Assembly: GCF_963169125.1 (NCBI RefSeq)
Contig: NC_084794.1
Span: forward strand, 153,522,858 to 153,586,857
Origin: Humulus lupulus
Lineage: Eukaryota > Streptophyta > Magnoliopsida > Rosales > Cannabaceae
Direction: 5' to 3'
DNA: 64,000 bases
The notes beneath the pieces are model-generated. The model was not told the origin of the DNA, searched no databases, and saw nothing but the letters and a program-made list of their open reading frames with translations. Shown piece after piece: positions 1 through 9,510 of the stretch (within the stretch, counting starts at the first letter, position 1; each line of letters opens with the position of its first letter). A program made the translations under genes and the position numbers.

Positions 1-568
1 TTCTCAAGTTGATATAATCCCTTAGGTGAAAAGACTAAAATACCCCTAGGCTTAAATAAAACCCTAAACAGCCACCAAAGGCAAAACCGTCCTTTCTCCT
101 CTAATCTCGCTAATCATAATTAACGTCCTCCAATGCCCGTTATTCCCAATATTCTCAAATGCTAATAGATCATATCCCATTTCCCTTTAATTCTCGGTAA
201 TGTTCTAATCACCAAATTACCCAAGACTCACCCCGAGCCCTGAAATTAACCCCGTTTTGACCAAACTGATAACTTGCATTCAAAGATTATCTCATGCCGA
301 ATGGCTCGAAAAAAATCCACATTATGATGTGGTCTTACTCATAATTCACCAACATACATGAAAATATACAAATGTGCCCTCAATGGGCCAAATTACCAAA
401 ATGCCCTTATAATGAAAAATGGACCCATATGCATGCATTTATCATCATATAATAATATAATTCACATAAACATGCAGATAATCATTTAATGACATAATAA
501 ATCAATTATGGCCCTCCCAGCCTCCTAATCAAGGTCCTAAACCTTATTAGGAAATTTGAGTCATTACA
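1..568 (-). repeat. 3' LTR (part) of gypsy element E
   Basis: This is the start of a minus-strand LTR whose other end lies outside the window. Read on the minus strand it begins TGTAATGACTCAAATTTCC, and a polypurine tract lies immediately before it, as expected for a 3' LTR. Its text resembles the 54,646-57,145 LTR: both have the 'cctaataaggc'-type opening and the 'tctcatgccga...aatgtgg' block. It therefore belongs to the same chromovirus-like LTR family as elements C and D. The call rests on the terminal TG, the adjacent tract and the family similarity. Confidence 0.75.
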
Positions 569-590
569 ACTATCCCCTCCTTACAGAAAT
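569..590 (-). other. Polypurine tract of gypsy element E
   Basis: On the minus strand the bases just upstream of the LTR read as a purine run (AAGGAGGGGATAGT) that abuts the LTR TG. This is the plus-strand priming site position for an LTR retrotransposon. It fixes the LTR at 1-568 as the 3' LTR and the element as minus-strand. Confidence 0.65.
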
Positions 591-599
591 CTCATCCTA

Positions 600-2880
600 G
601 AAATTTATCTGAACAGCCCGGAATATAAACATAACTAATTCCAGTTCCCAGGTCGCTTTCTCGACCTTACTGTTTCTGTATCATACCTTAACTAAAGGTA
701 TAGCTTTGCTTCTCAGAACCTTGTTCTTTCTATTAAAATTTGAACTGGCTACTCCTCATAGGATAACTTAGCCTTAATCTCCAGATTCTCATAACTCAAC
801 ACATGAGTCTCTTCTAACCCATGTCCTCAACAGTGCCAAAGATGAAATATAAAATACACTGTGTACAACTGACAGTGCCAAAGATAAGGCCAATCCATAG
901 GCAACATGACTGATCCTATCCAGGACTCAAACAGTCATATTAATCTAGGGCTCAACTTGCCCTTATCTCTTCACCCATTTCCATGGTGATACTTTAAGGA
1001 AGATGCAATCTTCTACTTGGAACTACATGTTCCTGCTTTTCAATTCAACAAAACGTTTCCATTTACTCTAAGAAGTGAGCATCCAAGCTCTAACCTTCTA
1101 ATAATCTCAATGATCCCCTAAACTACCTCAGGATCCAAAATCAACATCTCACCCATCTCATTCCAATGAATGGGTGATATACATTCCTTACTATACAACG
1201 TTTCATAAGGTGCCTCTCCAATACTGGATAACTCGATCTCTAATTTACCACCAGTCTGAGGATAATCAACTGTACTAAGTTCCAACTATATACTCATCAC
1301 CTTCCTTAGCCCTCCCAAGACGTGGAAGTAATAATAGAGTCTTCATTTGATAAGATAGACCTTGAATTCCATGAAGGCATACTATCTCTCTCACATAGAG
1401 ATTTGTATATTGATCAGTTGTGTTACTTGTCCTTACTGATGGAAGTGATCTCACTTTAAATACTAGTCCATAATGACCCAATCCAAATCACACTGACCCA
1501 CTATCCTGGGCAGCCCCACCGCGAAACCTATAGTGATATTTCCTTATTTCCACTATGGAATACTCAAAGGCTACAATAGCCTTACTGGTTTCTGATACTC
1601 TATCTTGACCTGCTAACAGGTTAAGAACTTTTCCACATATTTTGTCATGTCCCTCTCCATCCCAGGCCACCAATATAAGTCTTTCATATCCTGATACATC
1701 TTTCATGATGCATGGATGAAAGAGAAAAAAAAAGGAGTAATATGAGATTCATCCAGAATCTCCCATTTAATCCCAGTGTCTATCAGATTCCAAATCTGAT
1801 CCTTATACCATCATAAACCCATACCTGACACTGTATAATCCTTAGCTAATCCAGCTAAGACATTCCCCTCAATTCTCCCATTTGTGGCTCACTTAATTGT
1901 TTTCCCTTTGATCCTCTCTGAAGGAGTAAACTAAACATAACGTTGGCCACCTGGCCCACCAGTAACTCTACTCTAGTTCTGATCAGATCCTTTAACCAAC
2001 ATAATGCATAGGCGATCCCTTTTCCTTGTCACTAAGGTGTCATAGCAACCTGCAAATTGATTCTAATCTGTAAGAAGACTCAGAATTCTTTTCCAAAGCA
2101 CATATAATATCTTGTCCATCCAAGGAAACTCCTACCCTCTAAGGCGTTCCTTGACCTTGGCAATTCTCCAACTGAGAGTATACCATAATACCGTCGATCA
2201 AGATGATCACACATCCAATTCAGATAATCTTTGAATACTCTGTCCATCTGATTCATCAAAATATCTTGGCATTAACCAATTTCTCAAAACATAACTCAGC
2301 ACTCCCAGTGCTCTTATCTAATATAAAAGCAGTCTTCTACATATCATTCTCCCTGATCTTCAGCTGGTACTAACCAGATCAAAGATCCACCTTGGAGAAT
2401 ACAACCTTATCCAATAACTGAGTCTTTAGGTCTTACAACTCTGCTGAAGCTGTTCAATACATTGCCCTAAACCTGATTCCATTCTTGGCACCAATCAAAT
2501 CACCATTTATCTCTTTATGTAAAGGTAACCCTGGCAAAACCCCTAGAGATACATCCAGAACTCACAGACTAAACCAGTTTGTCCTAACCCCACTGGCACA
2601 ACCTAAGTGGTATCCACCACACTAGCTAAGAGTTCTATGTACCCCTTGCAATAGATCTCTAGCTCTAAATACAGATGTTATAAGCATACAAGATCCATGC
2701 ACAGTGCCAACTACCACAAGGGTTTCCCACTCTCAAACCCAAGGGTTACTATCCTTTCCTTGCAATTTAGCATTGCCCTACACTTGGTTAACCAATCCAT
2801 ACTCGGGATCATCCCAAAATCCGACATAACCAACCTTATCAAACCAATTGATGAGTCATTTCCATCATAACCTAACCCAT
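600..2880 (-). pseudogene. Decayed Ty3/gypsy pol (RT to integrase), element E
   Basis: This is a heavily mutated pol region with stops and frameshifts throughout. It is recognised by colinear similarity to the better preserved element C. The stretch near 2180-2240 matches the catalytic RT segment of C (51,880-51,920). The stretch near 1490-1710 matches the integrase zinc-binding segment of C (36,900-37,030), and 2500-2860 matches the protease-to-RT linker. No usable reading frame remains longer than about 70 codons. The order on the minus strand (gag, protease, RT, integrase, LTR) is that of Ty3/gypsy elements. Many of the differences from C are C-to-T or G-to-A changes, as expected of an old methylated copy. 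Confidence 0.65.
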
Positions 2881-2890
2881 CTCTTAAAAT

Positions 2891-3460
2891 TTACCAATAA
2901 AGTATCACAGTCTCTTTATAACATAACCATGCAATCTGCATATCAAGTCTATGCTTCTCTAGATACAACAAACAAATAAACAGCATGGTACCAAAACCAG
3001 TCAACACAATACAAAAATCAAAACTAGAAAGCTGACCTTCCACCCCTGAGGAACTAGTCTCAGTCTCAGTCTCCGACTCTGACTGCTTTGGAACGAACAC
3101 TCGAGCTGGAGTTGAGTTGTCCATCCCCTTTTGCTCATCTCTCTCTCGACTTGGGCAATCCGTCTTGAAATGCCCCACCATTTCACATAAGAAACATGCC
3201 TTTGCTCGGCATTCTCCCAGATGACACCTCTTGCACCGCGTGCATTCTGGGTAAGTCCTCCAGTTCTTTTTCTTACTCGCTCCAATAAATGGAGGTATCA
3301 CTATCTGAGCTCCATTCTCTCTAGCACTCTTCTTCTCAATCTGATATCCTGTGCTCTCAACAGCAAGAGCCTTCCCTACCACCTGAGCGTAGGTAGAGGT
3401 TTCATGCACTGGGGCAACTCTAATGCCCTGAGCTATTCTGGGATTCACCGGACAATTAAA
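2891..3460 (-). pseudogene. Gypsy gag C-terminus with zinc knuckle, element E
   Basis: A 185-codon frame on the minus strand encodes the end of a gag protein and the start of protease. A CCHC zinc knuckle is visible (CFLCEMVGHFKTDC, spacing C-x2-C-x4-H-x4-C), preceded by a second Cys-rich stretch (CTRCKRCHLGEC). The same pair occurs in element C near 53,070-53,160. The protease active-site Asp present in C ([10 protein letters not shown]) is lost here: the aligned segment reads VLTGFGTML. The N-terminal gag is missing, because the frame breaks at about 3460 against unrelated LTR-like sequence. The nominal first codon at 3448 is a GTG inside gag, not a real start. Confidence 0.75.
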
Positions 3461-3462
3461 AA

Positions 3463-5436
3463 CTACTAAGACATAGCTACTAATTTGAATACATATATAA
3501 GAAATAACATAACATTATTTAAAACCCAAAATATTGTGCCAAATACAAAGTAGAGTATAAAATATAAAATATGGTATAGGTACCCATTGTTATAAAACAT
3601 AAAATATAATCTTTAAATTAATTGTTTAAAATACTAAGTGCGGAAATGCATCAAAACATATATTTAAAGACTTTAAACAACGTCATCCTCAATCTTCCAG
3701 CAGTCCATTCAATCCATTCATCCTCAACACACATGCCAAGCTACCACGAATCCTTCCTGCCTTCCACGTTCATTTTCCTGCATCATTCTAAAAAAAAGAA
3801 TGAATCTAATGCCCAGCAAGGAAAATCTACTAACAACATATATCATAAATCATAAACATAAGACTATACCATGAATATATACTATAAAACATATGATTAT
3901 AAAAACGTATATCATATAGGACTACAATATTAATGGTCATTAACTCATTTACATGGTATGTTGTCTACTAATCGAGGTAGGTTAGATCACAACTATAGTA
4001 TATGATAACCCATCTAGGTCCTCTGTCTACTAATCGAGGTAGGGTAAATCATAACTCTAAACCATGAAAATGATAAAAATTCTTGGGGTTTGCTATCTAA
4101 GCAACTATAAGCCCCAAGTGACTACAAAGCATATATATATATATATACATAGCACATATCATACCATAAAACATATCATAACATAAACATATAAACACAT
4201 ATAATCTATCCTATTTTCCTTACCAAAAACTGGGATATTGAGACAAGAACGGGATTTGGAACACTCCTAAAACCAACAGTAAAACCATGAGTTTCTAAAG
4301 AAAAGGGATGAAAAAGAGAACTAAACCATCAAAGAAGAAACTTACCGAAATCAAACTTAAGTTTCAAGAAACTTAAACACCTAATCAAGAATCATAAACA
4401 AGAGTTAGGATCTGAAAGAAAATAAAAAAAAACTAAAGAACTATGAAGAACTGGGCTTAAGGATAAGAATACCTTGAATGATCTTATGACTTGATCTATA
4501 CCTCGATACCGAAATAACTCTATATATTATTTCCCAAGTGTTTAGAAAAGCTTAGATTGGAAAAGTTTTTATCCCAAAACCCAAGTGTTTCTCTCTATAG
4601 TAATCTTAGCAGCTTGGAGGCTCTAAACAATGCTTGAACAATGAAGGAAATGGCTGAGTCCTAGGTCCTATTTATAGAGTTCAAGAAGTGAAACTAACCC
4701 CTTTAAATTTGAATAAATAAATGAATATAAAATGAAAAAGATTTGAATTTTCGTTCAACAGAAGCCCAGAACTCGGTCAACATCATTCAAGGGCAGGTCC
4801 AAGTGGTTAAGGCCATTTTTAAATTTAAAATCCTCAAGTATTCAAAAATCACTCCCAGGGGAGATATATCACCTACCTTGGGTGATATATCGCCTAGACC
4901 TATTTCTGGAGCCCCGTTCGTTCGTTCATACAACGTCAACGTGTTTTCTGGATCTCCCATTGGCGATATATCGGCCCTTATAGCTGCGATATATCGGCAT
5001 ACATTGATATATCAAACACGTATTTGCACTTTTTCAGCATATTTTGAATTGATTAAACAGCTTTGACTGAGTTAAAACATGATCCTAACAGCTGCTAGAA
5101 GGTTCTAGAGCTTCTAGATCTTTCTTTTAATTAAACTATTCATCAAAAATACCTAAATCCTTAATAAACATGATTATGACAAGTGTCATGCTCTTATTAA
5201 TTCTATCTAAACCTTAGGTTATATTAAATATATTTCTAGGACCAGCAATATTAATCAAACCTTATGTTATAATTAATATTTCTAAACTATAGGTTAAACT
5301 TATAAAATTCATAACTGTTGCTATGAGTTTCCAACTAAGTCCCAGCTTGAACCAAAATCCACGGAAACTAATATACTACAAACTAATATACTAACTTTTA
5401 CTACTATCTAGCTAAGTAAAAATCTCGGACACTACA
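3463..5436 (-). mobile_element. LTR-like block, minus strand; left edge uncertain
   Basis: On the minus strand this block starts TGTAGTGTCCGAGATTTTTA at 5436. It has a TATA box (CTATAAATAGG, about 4667-4677) followed by a leader-like transcript start region. This layout is typical of an LTR. It carries no coding frame that I can support; the open frame at 4743-5066 covers low-complexity promoter sequence. Direct repeats (TGTCTACTAATCGAGGTAGG near 3962 and 4022) and a cluster of GATATATC palindromes (4860-5010) are present. I could not find a matching TSD, so the left boundary is only the point where similarity to element E gag stops. Confidence 0.5.
4862..5016. repeat. Cluster of GATATATC palindromes
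   Basis: Five GATATATC-type octamers fall within about 150 bp, at 4862, 4883, 4965, 4987 and 5005. Two of them extend to the perfect decamer CGATATATCG. They lie in the presumed U3 part of the LTR-like block, upstream of its TATA box. I infer possible binding sites but cannot name a factor. Confidence 0.6.
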
Positions 5437-6339
5437 TTTTGTTTGGTCAGGGAGAAATCTCCCCTGACCAAATCCACGGATTGGCCGACCGTTCATCTCG
5501 AAGAGGGACTCACTTGACCGGACACGTAGTTCAGCCGACCAGTCGTCTCAGAAATGGGTTTCATCCGACTAGTCATCTTAGAAATGGGTTTCATCCGACC
5601 AGCTATGTCAAATTGAAGGAGTAGCCGATCGAATGTGTCAAAATCTCAGGAGTTAATTGCCTAGTGACTTCTTTACAGAATCTCAGTAACAACTTCGACT
5701 CGAATAACTCGCAACTACCGCGCAAATCTCTCAAATATCGCGAAGTAATAGCTATATTGTTGTAATTTAAATTCGTTTATATTTTATTAATTAAAGTTGG
5801 TTGAAACAACCAAGGACCCCGTAAAAACGGGATATTTTTCATGTACGATCCATGAGCCTATAAATAATGAGCTCATGGCATCATTTTAAGGATCTAATCT
5901 TTGGGGAGACTTGGAAACTCTCTAATTTTGAGACTTTGGGATTATTACTTGGGGCATTTTCTGAGAGAGCTTAGAGAGAGAAAGCTTGTATTCTCTAGAG
6001 AGAGAAACTTTGTATTTGTCTACTTACACTTAAGAAACTCAGTTGGCTCAGGTTCATCTGATCTTAAGTGTAGGCTACATATATCACAACTCAAGTGCAT
6101 TAGGCTATTACCAACAAATTGGGGCTGAACCACTATAAAATTATTTGTGTCGTTATTTTCTATTCAAGGCTTACTGTAGTTTTGATGTCTACTCGTCATT
6201 GACCAAAATCGTGGTCAACATTTTTGTGTCAACAAATTAGGGATGAACCACTATAAAATTATTTGTGTCATTTATTTTCTATTCAAGGTTTATTATCGTT
6301 TTTGTGTCTACTCACCGTTGGCCCAAATCATGGTCAACA
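5437..6339 (+). mobile_element. LTR-like block, plus strand, with duplicated 3' end
   Basis: This plus-strand block has a TATA box (CCTATAAATAATG, about 5858) followed by about 250 bp of leader-like sequence, and it ends GGTCAACA. The tail (accactataaa..tttgtgtc .. ggtcaaca) resembles the end of the LTR at 36,102-36,728, so the two are related Tat-type LTRs. The last 118 bp are present twice in tandem (6113-6230 and 6231-6339). The left end is not fixed: TGTTTGGTCAGG at 5440 is the best candidate and is followed by a hairpin. No TSD was found. Confidence 0.5.
6113..6339 (+). repeat. 118-bp tandem duplication in LTR tail
   Basis: The segment beginning AACAAATTGGGGCTGAACCA is repeated from 6231 as AACAAATTAGGGATGAACCA, with the same following text (tataaaattatttgtgtc, attttctattcaagg, ggtcaaca). 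The copies differ at many positions, so the duplication is not recent. Confidence 0.8.
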
Positions 6340-6604
6340 CTAATTAATAACAAATAACTTTTTTTTACAATATAAAATAAATACATCTTAAAATAAAAAT
6401 TAAAAATAAATCATAAAACAAATTTTTTCCCCTTTGTCCCCCTTCTCTTAAATTAAAAGTTTTATTTATTTATTTAAGTCATCTGACCTCCTCTTTAATT
6501 AAAAGTTTTTCTTTGTTTTAGTATTTATTTTAAATGTTCATTCTAAAATAGTTTTAATTAATATTGTAAAAGAAAAAGTAAAAAAAAAAAAGTTATTTGT
6601 TGAT

Positions 6605-8476
6605 TGTTGACGGTGAAATCTCGTCAACGATATAAGGTTAGAAAATTGAGACTATATTGCAAAAGATATCTTAGAAGAAGATGGAGAGAACTTGAAAGAG
6701 TAAAAATGCAGAACTACAATGGAGTAAAAATTGTATATTGCTTAATAGCCTTAGCAAACAATGAATTTTCCAACCCCTTATTCTGAGGGGTCGAGGTCTA
6801 TTTATAGCTGGGCTCTAATGGCCCCTTATACATGGTGGTCCCTTGGGACAAACTAGTACATGAGTACACTGTCAGGGTAGTTGAACAGATGGTGGTGGTG
6901 TTGGAAGAGTGGTGGTCGGCTCTAGTACGTGTCATGGGTCTGCAACAGTACTCCTGCCTTGGTACCATATTATGCCTCCACTACTTGTCGGGTACGGACC
7001 TCGTAAGCGTGCTGAGGGAGTCCTTACCATGTACTATTCTTGTACTGCCACTACATCTCTGGTGTGGACACCGTATCCGTACTCTAACTCTTCTTGGTCT
7101 GTAGGTTCATTCCGTATCTCTTCTAAATTCATGTTGAATTGTTGTGAGGCCCTTCCTGACCTTCCTCGAATGCACGTTCAAGAGGCCCTTGACTCTAAAT
7201 CTCATAAGACTCACAGGGAAAGCGGTGCCCCATTGGTGGCACTTATCTCAGGAAGAGAGATAAGGCCTCTTCAACGATGCCTGCTTCGTATGCGATGAGG
7301 CATGGTGCCCACTTATGAGATGAGGATCTCACCTCGCGAGACCATTGCCCTGTAGCCTTCATATGTGAGGCCCTTGGTGCGAGGTCCTTGGTGCAAGGCC
7401 ATGAGGCGCACGAGGTGAGGTGCTAGGTGCGATGTCGCGACCCTTGGCTCGAGGCACTTGGACGAAGCTTCGCGAGGCTCAGGGCGAAATGCTAGGGGTG
7501 AGGTGCACCTCTCGTGGCGCTAGGCACATGGCCTCGCTATGCGAGGCTCGGGGCGAGATTCCAGGTGCGAGGCACCTGGATGAAGCTACGGGACGCTTAG
7601 GGCGAGACGCTAGGGGCGCCTCTCGTGGCGCGAGACACATGGCCTCGCTATGCGAGGCTCGGGGCGAGATGCTAGGCGCAAGGTGCACCTCTCGTGGTGC
7701 GAGACACATGACCTCGCTATGCGAGGCTCGGGGTGAGACGCCAGGCGTGAGGCACTTGGCCTCGTTACGCGAGGCTATTCGAGGGGTGGTGCGATATTCC
7801 GCGTGGTGCAAGACCCCTGGTTGTGCGAGGCGTGAGATACCATCTGGGGGAGCTGATGGTCCGAGGTGCGAGTCAAAGCGCGCCTCGCTATGCGAGACCC
7901 TCCTCGCGGCATGGGCTCGGGTGCACAAGGCGCCTAGGCGAGGCCGTGCCTTGCGAGACACGCACGGGCGAGGCGAGGGGCGTGACACCCTTGGCGCGAG
8001 GTATGGTTCCGGATGCGAGGCTGCCCTGCGCGAGATGGGGCACACGAGATGGCCTCGCGACACCCTCGGCGCGAGGCGTGCCTCCGGATGCGAAGCTATC
8101 CCTTGCAAGGCTCGCGGGGCGTGAGATGGGGCGCACGAGATGGCCTCGCAACACCCTTGGCGTGAGGCGTGGCCTCTGATGCAAGGCTATCCCTCGCGAG
8201 GCCTGCATGGTGCGCGATGGGGGCCTGATGCGCGCGTGGAGTGTTGAGGCGAGGCAAGTGCCTATGGCTCGAGACCATGCCTCGCTTGGTGCTATCACGG
8301 GGCTTTTAGCACAAGGCGCAAGGTCGGGCTTCACCGCTTCCATCCCAAGCCTAGGGTTTGGAGGGCACAAGGCGGGAGCCTCGTGCAACTAGAATTTTCA
8401 GCATCCAGATTCACAGACCCTTATTTATGTCACCACGGGACCGTATATTTTCCCTTGTGGATTTTTGGCATCCACA
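6605..8476 (-). mobile_element. Solo LTR, 1872 bp, TSD TTGAT
   Basis: The block starts TGTTGACGG and ends CATCCACA. It is flanked by a perfect 5-bp target duplication, TTGAT (6600-6604 and 8477-8481). Transcription would be on the minus strand: a TATA box (CTATAAATAG) lies at about 6796-6805, and the R-U5 part runs from there down to 6605. No gag, pol, primer binding site or polypurine tract lies between the ends. It is therefore a solo LTR left by recombination between two LTRs, or a small non-autonomous element. Most of the U3 is the GC-rich tandem repeat listed separately. Confidence 0.85.
7380..8390. repeat. GC-rich degenerate tandem repeat, about 70-bp unit
   Basis: Repeated blocks contain GGCCTCGCTATGCGAGGCTC, GGGGCGAGA and CTCTCGTGGCGCGAGACAC. 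The clearest units start near 7491, 7609, 7671 and 7740, and the pattern decays to about 8200. The region is CpG-dense against an AT-rich background. Long open frames exist on both strands (234 codons plus strand from 7420; 209 codons minus strand from 8108). They are a by-product of GC-rich repeats without stop codons, and their translations are Arg/Ala/Gly- or Pro/Ser-rich repeats. I do not call them genes. Confidence 0.85.
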
Positions 8477-8481
8477 TTGAT

Positions 8482-9344
8482 AATTAAATTTATAATTTTT
8501 TAAGGATTTAATTATTTTTTTTAAGAAAAAAAAATATTATAAAAGGGATATTATTTGATAGTGGTCAAAATTTGGGGACAAAATTGATAATTATTCTACA
8601 CATGGCATTGTCACATCAATAGATAAAATGTTACATTATCAATCTGTTAGCCACATAGGATGAAATATAACATAAGTCTCATATTTTAGTAACGTATATA
8701 ATTAAAAAAAAAAAATCAATAGTCATAGTTTGAGAATCAAAAATATTATTTATTCTCTTAGGAATGCTCCAATTTGGCATTGCAATGAGTAGTTAACCAC
8801 GCCTACATTCCTCAATATTTTGTGGCCGGTTTTACTCTTTCTCAGCATTAAAACTTTCTTTGAAGCTTGAGAATCATAAAACTTGCAAAGTTACGCCAAA
8901 GAAACACAAATAACATCTAAAAGGCAATTATATAATGTTTATCTGCCCCTTATTACTTGGTGTTTTCTTAATCATTGTATTCTTTCAAGACTAAAACTTT
9001 AATAATGTTGAGTGCTTGAATTGTATGGATTTATTGTCAACTAATTTGATTGTTTAGGATTATAACTTGGTCTATATGTATTCGGATTACTAATTTGAAG
9101 CTTGTAATTAGATTGAAAGGGTACTTACCAGTCAAACCTTCGACCATTATCAATCAAGCTAAGTAGGTGAAGATAGCATAATAATAATAATATTTAAGAA
9201 ATTACGATTCTGGAACCATCCGAATATCCCTATAATAGGGTGATGATGACTATAGATACAGAAGTTGGATCAACTAAAGTCAAAATAAAGTAAAACATTA
9301 TGTGTCTGTAGTGTAACACTCTTGTTTAGCAGGTGCGGTGAATA
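8482..9344. other. Intergenic upstream region of ARL8
   Basis: AT-rich single-copy-looking DNA with no coding frame, LTR end or TIR that I can recognise. It presumably holds the promoter of the ARL8 gene, but no convincing TATA box stands out close to the expected transcript start. Confidence 0.4.
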
Positions 9345-9510
9345 GTGAATACAAACAAGTACCAGAAAACGGACACAGACACACTCCTTCCTAAGATTCC
9401 TTCTCAGTCGGCCAAGTTTCCTCCTCCTCCTTTTTCCCCAAACACCTTCTCTACGGCTTTCCTCAAGTGCGTATTCTCAAATCGCAATCTCACCCAACTT
9501 TACTCCGAAA
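9345..9510 (+). other. Probable 5' UTR of ARL8
   Basis: The stretch before the ATG is pyrimidine-rich (for example TTTCCTCCTCCTCC near 9417), as is common in plant 5' UTRs. The exact transcript start is inferred, not seen. Confidence 0.4.

Noticed and set aside
4133..4147. TA microsatellite as a possible regulatory or recombination site
   Set aside because: Short simple repeat in an AT-rich LTR; nothing else supports a role.
7420..8124. 234-codon plus-strand and 209-codon minus-strand open frames in the GC-rich repeat
   Set aside because: Both are low-complexity repeat translations within a solo LTR; stop-poor GC-rich DNA explains them and no domain is visible.
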